DNA of 64,000 nucleotides from Streptomyces spirodelae (lineage in GTDB: Bacteria; Actinomycetota; Actinomycetes; Streptomycetales; Streptomycetaceae), in contig NZ_JAFFZN010000015.1 in assembly GCF_017676385.1 (NCBI RefSeq), positions 122,062-186,061 on the forward strand. Direction: 5' to 3'. Under the pieces are notes generated by a model, which worked only from the letters and a program-made list of their open reading frames with translations, was not told where the DNA came from and ran no database searches. Positions 58,214 through 64,000 of the stretch are shown here, in pieces (the stretch's first letter is position 1; the number at the start of each line of letters is the position of its first letter). Position numbers and translations under genes: made by a program.

Positions 58214-58297
58214 GGTGCGACAGTACGAGCTGTCTGTGCGGCAGTACGGCCAGCCTGTGCGGCAGTACGGCCAGCCTGTGCGGTTGTACGACCCGCA
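58214..58297. repeat. Four copies of a 21-bp minisatellite
   Basis: Copies start at 58214, 58235, 58256 and 58277. The middle two are identical (TGTGCGGCAGTACGGCCAGC plus one base); the outer two are diverged. A partial fifth copy precedes them. The array ends 7 bases before the pheA stop codon. Confidence 0.9.
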
Positions 58298-58304
58298 CGT
58301 GCCG

Positions 58305-59234
58305 TCAGTCCCGCCCGTCCAGGCACCGCGACAGCCAGTCGGCTGCCGCCACGAAGTCCCCGTCCGCTGTCCCCGAGCGCAGCGTCGGCGGCTGCTCGTC
58401 GGCGCGCGGGTACGAGCCCAGGAACCGCACCGCACGGCAGGAGCGCTTCAGCCCCATCAGCACATCCCCCACCCTGCGGTCCTGCACATGGCCCTCGCAG
58501 TCCACCGAGAAGCTGTACTGGCCGATGCCCTTGCCCGTGGGGCGCGACTCGATCCGCATCATGTTGACGCCGCGCGAGGCGTACTCGTGCAGCACCTCCA
58601 GCAGCGCACCGGGCTGGTCCCCGCGCAGCCAGAAGACCACCGAGGTCTTGTCGGCCCCCGTCGGCGCGGCCGGCCGCCCCGGCTGCCCCAGCAGCACGAA
58701 CCGCGTCATGGCGTTCTCCGCGTCGTGGATGTCGGTGACCAGCGGCTCCAGGCCGTAGGTCGCGGCGGCGAACTCACCGGCGAAGGCGGCGTCGTACCGG
58801 CCTTCCTGCACCAGCCGGGCACCGTCCGCGTTCGAGGCCGCCGACTCCCACAGTGCGTCCGGCAGGTGCGCGGCCAGCCAGTTGCGCACCTGCGGCTGCG
58901 CGACCGGATGCCCGGTGACCGTCTTGACCTCCTCCAGCCTGGTGCCGGGACGCACCAGCAGCGCGAACGCGATCGGCAGCAGCACCTCGCGGTAGATCAT
59001 CAGCCGCCTGCCGCCCGCGAGCTCGTCCAGCGTGGCGGTGACGCCGCCCTCCACCGAGTTCTCGATCGGCACGAACGCCGCCTGCGCCTCCCCGTTCCGT
59101 ACGGCGTCCAGCGCCGCGGGAACCGACACCATCGGGGTGAGCTGGCGGGTGGCTGCCTCGGGCAGGGTGTGCAGCGCGGCTTCGGTGAAGGTGCCCTCGG
59201 GGCCGAGGTACGTATAGCGGCTCGCAGGTGTCAT
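58305..59234 (-). CDS. pheA: Prephenate dehydratase
   Basis: The 309-residue enzyme converts prephenate to phenylpyruvate. The N-terminal catalytic domain (YTYLGPEGTFTEAALH; FVPIENSVEGGVT; NAMTRFVLL with the essential Thr-Arg-Phe) is followed by an ACT domain with GALLEVLHEYASRGVN and the Phe-binding ESRP motif. No chorismate mutase domain is fused. The aminotransferase at 20008 could perform the next step to phenylalanine. Start MTPASRYTYLGPEG at 59234. Confidence 0.97.
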   Translation of the reverse strand: MTPASRYTYLGPEGTFTEAALHTLPEAATRQLTPMVSVPAALDAVRNGEAQAAFVPIENSVEGGVTATLDELAGGRRLMIYREVLLPIAFALLVRPGTRLEEVKTVTGHPVAQPQVRNWLAAHLPDALWESAASNADGARLVQEGRYDAAFAGEFAAATYGLEPLVTDIHDAENAMTRFVLLGQPGRPAAPTGADKTSVVFWLRGDQPGALLEVLHEYASRGVNMMRIESRPTGKGIGQYSFSVDCEGHVQDRRVGDVLMGLKRSCRAVRFLGSYPRADEQPPTLRSGTADGDFVAAADWLSRCLDGRD

Positions 59235-59276
59235 GAGCCCACGGTAGTCGCGCCGGGAGGCCGTCCGGGGCCGGTC

Positions 59277-60719
59277 TCAGCCTTCGAGCAGCCGCTGCCC
59301 GACGTACTCGCCCTTCCGGGGGCCGCCCGGCACCGCGAACAGTCCGCTCGCCTCGTGCCGCAGGAAGCGGGAGAGCGCGTCCCCCCGGTCGAGCTTGCGC
59401 TGCACGGGTACGAAGCCGCGCAGCGGATCGGCCTGCCAGGCCAGGAAGAGCAGCCCGGCGTCCGGCGCACCGTCGTCCCGGAAGCCGTCGTGGAAGGAGA
59501 ACGGCCGGCGCAGCATCGCGGCTCCTCCGTTGCTGCGCGGAGCCGTGACCCGGATGTGCGCGTCCCCGGCGATCACCGGCAGCCCGTCAGGGCCGCGCTT
59601 GTCCAGATCCGGCTCGGTGTGCTCATGGCCGCCGGACAGCGGAGCGCCGTCGGACTTCCGCCGCCCTATGACCTTCTCCTGCTCGTCCAGTGAGCGCTTG
59701 TCCCAGTCGTCCAGCAGCATCCGGATGCGCCGCTGCACCACATAGGAGCCGCCCGCCATCCAGGAGGGCCCGCCCGAGGACGGTACGAAGACCTTCCCGG
59801 CGAAGTCCTTCTCCTCAGGCCGGGGATTGTTCGTACCGTCGACCTGTCCCATCAGATTGCGCACCGTACGGGGGCGGTCCGTGGCGCCGGGGGAGCGGTT
59901 GAAGCCGGACATCTGCCAGCGCACCCGCGCGGTGCCCGCCGCCTCGCGCTGCACGGCGCGCAGCGCGTGGAAGGCGACCAGCGCGTCGTCGGCCCCGATC
60001 TGCACCCACAGGTCGCCGTCGGAGCGCTTCTTGTCCAGCGCGTCGGCCGAGAAGTGCGGCAACGGCGCGAGCTGCGTCGGCAGCCGGTCCTCGAGCCCGG
60101 TACGAGCGAAGAACGTCCGGCCGAACCCGAAGGTGACCGTCAGCGACGACGGCCCGGCGTCCAGCGCGATCCCGGTGTCCCGCTCCCCGTCCCGCGGCGG
60201 CTCGCCCGCCATCATCCGCCGGGCCGCATCGGACCAGCGGCGCAGCAGCGCCGCCGCCTGCTTGCGGCCCGCGTCCGGCGCGAGGTCGAAGGCGAGCAGA
60301 TGACCGTGCGCCTGCGCGGGCGTCACGATGCCCGCCTGATGCGTGCCGTGGAACGGCACGGCGGTGGAGCCGAGCGTGGTCAGTGCAGTGGGCGCCTCGT
60401 CCTGGGCTGCGGCATACCCCCAGGCGCCGCCGGCCCCGCCCAGCGCGAGCCCGGCGGCGCCCGCCGCCGAGGCGGTGCCCAGCAGCCGGCGACGCGTGAC
60501 CAGCCCGGCCCCGGAACCCTCGCCGCGACCCGTGGTCTTCGTCGTCCTCGCGCTCCCGTGCTCGCTGTTCTGCGCGCTCTGGTCGGCGGTGCCCTTGTTG
60601 GCGGCGCTCTTGCCGACGTTGCTCTTCCTGGCGGAGTTCTTGCCGGTGTCGCTCTTGCTCGTGGCGCTGTTGTCCGCGGCGCTCTTGTCCGCGGTGTTGT
60701 TCGAGTTCTGTGTGCTCAT
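59277..60719 (-). CDS. dtpA: Tat-exported DyP-type haem peroxidase (DtpA/EfeB-like)
   Basis: The 480-residue product has an unusual 70-residue Ser/Asn/Lys/Thr-rich lead, then a Tat signal (TRRRLLGTASAAGAAGLAL at about 75-93), and the DyP fold with GQVDGTNN (catalytic Asp at about 294, GxxDG motif) and the likely proximal haem His in GDAHIRVTAPRSNGG (H388). It is the last gene of the Sco - PCu(A)C - CopCD - DyP operon. In S. lividans the orthologous DtpA takes part with Sco and the copper chaperone in copper-dependent GlxA maturation and aerial growth (established, from memory). Confidence 0.93.
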   Translation of the reverse strand: MSTQNSNNTADKSAADNSATSKSDTGKNSARKSNVGKSAANKGTADQSAQNSEHGSARTTKTTGRGEGSGAGLVTRRRLLGTASAAGAAGLALGGAGGAWGYAAAQDEAPTALTTLGSTAVPFHGTHQAGIVTPAQAHGHLLAFDLAPDAGRKQAAALLRRWSDAARRMMAGEPPRDGERDTGIALDAGPSSLTVTFGFGRTFFARTGLEDRLPTQLAPLPHFSADALDKKRSDGDLWVQIGADDALVAFHALRAVQREAAGTARVRWQMSGFNRSPGATDRPRTVRNLMGQVDGTNNPRPEEKDFAGKVFVPSSGGPSWMAGGSYVVQRRIRMLLDDWDKRSLDEQEKVIGRRKSDGAPLSGGHEHTEPDLDKRGPDGLPVIAGDAHIRVTAPRSNGGAAMLRRPFSFHDGFRDDGAPDAGLLFLAWQADPLRGFVPVQRKLDRGDALSRFLRHEASGLFAVPGGPRKGEYVGQRLLEG

Positions 60720-60738
60720 CTGGTCGCTCGGTTCCGGC

Positions 60739-62835
60739 TCAGCCGATGGTGGCGGTCGTGGTCTTGGTGACCTGGTCGATGTCGGAGGTGCGGACGGTGA
60801 CCGCGACCTTCCATTTTCCGGCCATGGGCAGTTGCAGCCCAGTGGCCTTCCAGTGCCCCTTCTCCCGCTTCACCGGTTCGAGAGGGACGGACAACGGGCC
60901 GAGGTCCTTGGCGGGCAGCGTGAAGGCGACCTTCACCTCGGGGGCCTCGACCGGCTTGCCGCTGGGGCTGGTGGTGCGCAGCTCCAGGCTGTTCCCACCG
61001 CTGGTGCCCGGGTCGATCTCCAGCTCCGCCGTGCCCTTGCCGCCCGGGCCGCCCGTGTCGAACGGCACCTTCACATCCACAGGACCGCCGGGCTCGCTGC
61101 GCGCCGCGCTCTGCGCCGCGCGCACCTGTTCCTCGGTGCGGCCCGGCTCGGTGCCGGTCAGTGCCGTGGTGACGCCCAGCAGTACGAGAGCGACGGCGGC
61201 CTCGGTCAGCACCGTGCGGCGCAGCCCGCTGCGCTGCGGGTCGGCCTCGCGCTCCTGGCGCCGCCTGGCCGCTTCGGCTGCGGCGCGCTGCCGCGCCAGC
61301 TGGGCGGCCCGCACAGGGTCGGCGGGCTCAGCGGGTTCGGTGGGCTCAGCGGGTTCGGTGGGCTCGGCGGAGTCGGCGTGGTCTGCGGGTACGGATGTCT
61401 TTTCCGCGCCCGCCGGAACGGCCGCCCGCCCGGCGCCCCTCGGGCCAGGCACCTTTTCCGCTCCTGTGGAGACCGCGTTCTCCACACCTGCGGGGGCCTC
61501 GGTCAACCTGGTTGTCCATCGCCTGGAGAACCAGCCGACGGACACCAGCACCCCCACCACGAGCACCTTCACGATCAGCAGCTGCCCGTACGAGGTACCG
61601 GTCAGCGCGCTCCACGACCCCACCTGGCGCCACGACTGGTACAGCCCCGTCGCGGCCAGCACGGTGACGCAGATCAGTGCCAGCCGCGAGAAACGGCGCA
61701 CTGTCGTGCCTGTCGGAGAGGGGCCCCAGCGCAGCAGGCAGAACAGCGCGGACAGACCGCCCAGCCACAGCGCAACGGCGAGCAGATGCAGCACGTCCAC
61801 GGGCATCGCCAGTCCGGTCTGGATGCCGGTGGAGGCGTGCTCGGCCATCGCCCAGGTCGCCGCGAGACCGACCGCCACCACGACACCGCCCACGGACAGT
61901 CCGTAGCGCAGATCCCGCCGTCGGCTCGCGGCCTGGTCCCGCTGGGCGTACGCGCCGAAGAGCACCGAGACGAACAGCGCGGCTGCCGCGAGCAGCAGCA
62001 GCCGGGAGACGAGCGCGCCACCGGGCTTGGTGGCCACCACCTCCTTGAGGCCGCCCAGGTCGACGACGTCGGCGAGCCGCCCGGAACCGGCATAGGGGCC
62101 GCGCAGCAGCAACAGCGCCAGTGTCGCTGCCGTCAGGGTGGTCCAGCCGGTGACCGTCAGCCGCTGCACCGGCCGCGCGGAGGCGGCCGGTGACGAGCAC
62201 AGCAGGACGAAGGCGGCGCCGCCGACCAGCAGCACGAAGCCCGCGTAGGCGGCGTACCGGCCGATCCCGTAGAGGGCGCCAACGGCGCCACCGCCCGCCT
62301 CCTTGTCCTGCTGCGGCACCTGCACACTCGTCTCGGAGGGCTTCCCCACCGAGAAGGTGAACGCGCCGGAGACGGGATGGCTGTCCGCGGAGACGGCCTG
62401 CCAGGCGACGGTGTAGGTGCCCTGGCCCAGCCCGGTCCGCAGCGAGACGGTGCGCCGCACCTTCCCGCCCGTGCCGGTGTCCCGGACCTTCCGGGTGTCC
62501 ACCCGCTTGCCGCGCGGGTCCAGCACCCGGATGGCACCGTCCGACATGGCAACGCCCTCGGAGAAGTCGAGCGTGACCTGGCGAGGCGCGCCGCGCACCA
62601 CCGAGCCCTCCGCCGGGTCGCTGCCCGTCAGCGCGGCGTGCGCCGCGGCCGGGCCCGCGGCCGTCAGCACGGCCAGCAGCGCGCAGACCCCCGTGACGAG
62701 GGCCAGCAGCACCCACGTGGCGGCCGGGCGGGGCGCGGCGGGACGGGCGCAGCCGCGGCGGGCGGCGGCGCGTCGAGCTGTGCGGAGCGGTTCCGCCGCG
62801 GTGGCGGTGGTGTACGGCACGCCTGCGGACCTCAC
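60739..62835 (-). CDS. Fused CopC-CopD copper resistance/import protein (YcnJ-like)
   Basis: The GTG overlaps the upstream stop as GTGA. The 698 residues comprise a signal helix, a CopC domain (N-terminal Cu site HAALTGSDPAEGS and SADSHPVSGAFTF with the Asp-x-His pair), eight CopD TM helices (about 190-460), a cytosolic linker with repeated EPTEPAEP units, one more TM helix and a C-terminal FixH/YtkA-like beta domain (HWKATGLQLPMAGKW). YcnJ-type proteins take up copper across the membrane; in this operon it would supply copper for oxidase and oxidoreductase maturation. Confidence 0.92.
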   Translation of the reverse strand: MRSAGVPYTTATAAEPLRTARRAAARRGCARPAAPRPAATWVLLALVTGVCALLAVLTAAGPAAAHAALTGSDPAEGSVVRGAPRQVTLDFSEGVAMSDGAIRVLDPRGKRVDTRKVRDTGTGGKVRRTVSLRTGLGQGTYTVAWQAVSADSHPVSGAFTFSVGKPSETSVQVPQQDKEAGGGAVGALYGIGRYAAYAGFVLLVGGAAFVLLCSSPAASARPVQRLTVTGWTTLTAATLALLLLRGPYAGSGRLADVVDLGGLKEVVATKPGGALVSRLLLLAAAALFVSVLFGAYAQRDQAASRRRDLRYGLSVGGVVVAVGLAATWAMAEHASTGIQTGLAMPVDVLHLLAVALWLGGLSALFCLLRWGPSPTGTTVRRFSRLALICVTVLAATGLYQSWRQVGSWSALTGTSYGQLLIVKVLVVGVLVSVGWFSRRWTTRLTEAPAGVENAVSTGAEKVPGPRGAGRAAVPAGAEKTSVPADHADSAEPTEPAEPTEPAEPADPVRAAQLARQRAAAEAARRRQEREADPQRSGLRRTVLTEAAVALVLLGVTTALTGTEPGRTEEQVRAAQSAARSEPGGPVDVKVPFDTGGPGGKGTAELEIDPGTSGGNSLELRTTSPSGKPVEAPEVKVAFTLPAKDLGPLSVPLEPVKREKGHWKATGLQLPMAGKWKVAVTVRTSDIDQVTKTTTATIG

Positions 62836-63344
62836 TTCCGGGGTGTGTAGTTGGTCGCTTCGACAGGCGCCTCGACCGTGACGGCACCGGACCGCTCGAA
62901 GTGCAGTACGAAGGTGACCGTCTGGCCCTTGGTGGGCTTGCGCTTCAGCCCCATGAGCATCAGGTGGTTGCCGCCGCGCCCCAGTTCGAGAGTGCCGTGT
63001 GCGGGCACGCGCAGGGACTTCACCCGCTCCATCCGCTGCTCGACTGTCTTGTGCATCTCGACCTTGCCGGCGACGTCACTGGAGACGGAGGTCAGCTTGT
63101 CGGCCTGCTCGCCGCCGTTGCGCACGGTCAGGAAGCCGCCTGCCATTTCCTTGGTCGGCGGCTGCGGCACATAGGCGCCGCTGATCTTCAGCTCCGGACG
63201 GCCGTCGCCCTTGCCGTCGCCGCCCTTGTCGTCGGAGGAGCAGGCGCCCAGCGCGAGGGTGAGTGCCGTGCCGCAGGCCATGGCGGCGAGTGACCGACGC
63301 GCACCGGGGGACAGGCGCCTCGCGGACGCGGACCGGGCGCTCAC
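62832..63344 (-). CDS. PCu(A)C-domain periplasmic copper chaperone lipoprotein (ECuC-like)
   Basis: The GTG overlaps the Sco stop (GTGA). The 170-residue product has a signal peptide with lipobox LGAC (about residue 35) and the copper motif: Met/His in KVEMHKTVEQRM and HLMLMG, the H(M)X10MX21HXM pattern of PCu(A)C proteins, which bind Cu(I). In S. lividans the equivalent ECuC hands copper to Sco (from memory). Second gene of the operon. Confidence 0.93.
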   Translation of the reverse strand: MSARSASARRLSPGARRSLAAMACGTALTLALGACSSDDKGGDGKGDGRPELKISGAYVPQPPTKEMAGGFLTVRNGGEQADKLTSVSSDVAGKVEMHKTVEQRMERVKSLRVPAHGTLELGRGGNHLMLMGLKRKPTKGQTVTFVLHFERSGAVTVEAPVEATNYTPRK

Positions 63345-64000
63345 GGGTTCTTCCCCTCGATGAGCTTGGGCAGGTCCTTCTCCAGGATCTCCGGCCCGGT
63401 GTTGTCCTCGGTGTACAGCACGTGCGCCTTGTCGTCCTTGGGGGAGAAGGCGAGCAGCTGGGCACCGTGAGTGGAGACGATGTCGCCGTTCTTCTTCTTG
63501 TACGACGGTGCGACGCTGACGCCCACGCTGCGTGCCCCCGCCTGGATGGTGTCGAAGTCGCCGGTCAGCCCGATGAAGGAGGGGTCCTGGCCGTCCAGCC
63601 ATTTGCCGAGCTCCTTGGGGGTGTCCCGCTTCGGATCGGTGGTGACGAAGACGACCCGCAGCTTCTTCTGCTCCTCCTTGGGCAGCTTGGACTTGGCGAC
63701 CGAGATGTTGCTCATCGTCAGCGGGCAGATGTCGGGGCAGTGGGTGTAGCCGAAGTAGAGCAGGGTGGGGTGGCCCTTGGTCTGCTCGACCAGGTCGTAG
63801 GTCTTGCCGTGGGTGTCGGTGAGCCGCAGGTCGGGCTTGTCGAAGGGCTGGTCGAGGACCGTGCCGCCCTTCTTCTGCTGGTTGTCGACCGTGGCCGGCT
63901 TGTCGGTGGCCTTGGCGCCGCCGTCGTCGGAGCCGCAGCCGGCCAGGGCGAGTGCGGCGGCCGTGGCGAAGGCCGCGGCGGCCGCGGCCCTTCTCGTAGT
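63341..64000 (-). CDS. sco: SCO1/SenC copper chaperone lipoprotein, 5' end beyond the window
   Basis: The frame is open to the edge (220 codons), entering inside a signal peptide (TTRRAAAAAAFATAAALALA) that ends in the lipobox LAGC. The thioredoxin-like domain has the copper-binding CPDIC and the downstream His in STHGAQLLAF. Sco delivers copper to the CuA site of cytochrome oxidase and, in S. lividans, to GlxA. It heads the visible copper operon; its start codon must lie within a few bases to tens of bases past position 64000. Confidence 0.95.
   Translation of the reverse strand, partial: TTRRAAAAAAFATAAALALAGCGSDDGGAKATDKPATVDNQQKKGGTVLDQPFDKPDLRLTDTHGKTYDLVEQTKGHPTLLYFGYTHCPDICPLTMSNISVAKSKLPKEEQKKLRVVFVTTDPKRDTPKELGKWLDGQDPSFIGLTGDFDTIQAGARSVGVSVAPSYKKKNGDIVSTHGAQLLAFSPKDDKAHVLYTEDNTGPEILEKDLPKLIEGKNP

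Larger units (their letters stand above)
57654..58304. other. 650-bp gene-free region between pheA and serS
   Basis: No protein gene is supported; the open frames here are low-complexity. The region is less GC-rich than its neighbours near 57680-57790 and 57950-58080. It contains four DnaA-box-like sites and a 21-bp minisatellite, listed separately. The part next to 57654 must hold the serS promoter. Confidence 0.6.

Noticed and set aside
58214..58297. CRISPR array
   Set aside because: The 21-bp units are contiguous with no spacers and there are no cas genes.
58039..58326. Possible small protein genes in the pheA-serS gap, with repeated AGRTAAQ or HRLAVLP motifs
   Set aside because: They are translations of the 21-bp minisatellite and have no RBS or conserved features.

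Overview
The window is Streptomyces-type actinobacterial DNA. GC is high throughout, codon third positions are nearly all G or C, GTG starts and GTGA or TGATG gene overlaps are common, and the gene content is typical of the genus. From memory, the order thiC ... hisC-cydA-cydB-cydDC ... serS-pheA-DyP peroxidase-copper genes matches the S. coelicolor SCO3920s-3960s region, so most of the window looks like conserved core chromosome. No tRNA, rRNA, integrase or CRISPR array was found.

Left accessory zone (1-8300). A divergent pair, a truncated small gene and a GntR/UTRA repressor with a perfect palindromic operator, resembles the control region of an actinomycete integrative element (AICE). It is followed by a large nested inverted repeat (1513-1623), an AT-richer AlbA_2/Schlafen-like gene (1656-2969), about 1 kb with almost no genes, and a compact minus-strand operon of tiny proteins (4060-5270) divergent from an XRE regulator (5458-6795). 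After cutA, a 1.06 kb segment (7143-8200) is bounded by two perfect 30-bp inverted repeats. It holds a small hypothetical gene and two truncated genes (calpain-like protease and VOC/bleomycin-resistance) joined at a junction.

Core metabolism (8300-34700). This part has thiC under a TPP riboswitch, a His-rich YibE/F membrane protein, a low-molecular-weight tyrosine phosphatase overlapping a fructosamine-kinase-like gene, a cystathionine lyase/synthase family gene, a metallophosphoesterase, a LacI regulator, hisC, and the cytochrome bd operon cydA-cydB-cydDC behind a Rex-type operator. Next come a VOC protein, an EamA exporter divergent from a LysR regulator, a HAD phosphatase, htpX-pspAB, a lipoprotein and a nucleotide-sugar-epimerase-like gene.

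Radical SAM locus (34700-39220). After arsC there is a four-gene plus-strand operon: a radical SAM/SPASM maturase; a Tat-type lipoprotein with a low-complexity stalk and a tight five-cysteine motif; a small two-TM membrane protein; and a TIM-barrel amidohydrolase. A 31-residue ORF and overlapping palindromes lie just upstream. This is the best candidate in the window for an undescribed peptide or protein maturation system.

Right part (39270-64000). Here are an orphan FtsX-type permease, an LLM oxidoreductase, a three-gene operon (M24-fold protein, epoxide-hydrolase/SDR fusion, MerR regulator), a two-ATPase/two-permease ABC operon closed by a strong terminator, a decayed MFS C-terminus, a coiled-coil HTH protein, a BBE-type FAD oxidase, a DinB/MDMPI-like protein divergent from a WYL regulator, then a second HAD phosphatase coupled to serS, a 650-bp gap with DnaA-box-like sites, and pheA. 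The window ends in the copper operon Sco - PCu(A)C - CopC/CopD - DyP peroxidase, which in S. lividans delivers copper for aerial development.

A window-wide peculiarity is the number of short tandem duplications. Four start at stop codons (14346, 22818, 32010, 34631). Others form linkers, leaders or intergenic minisatellites.
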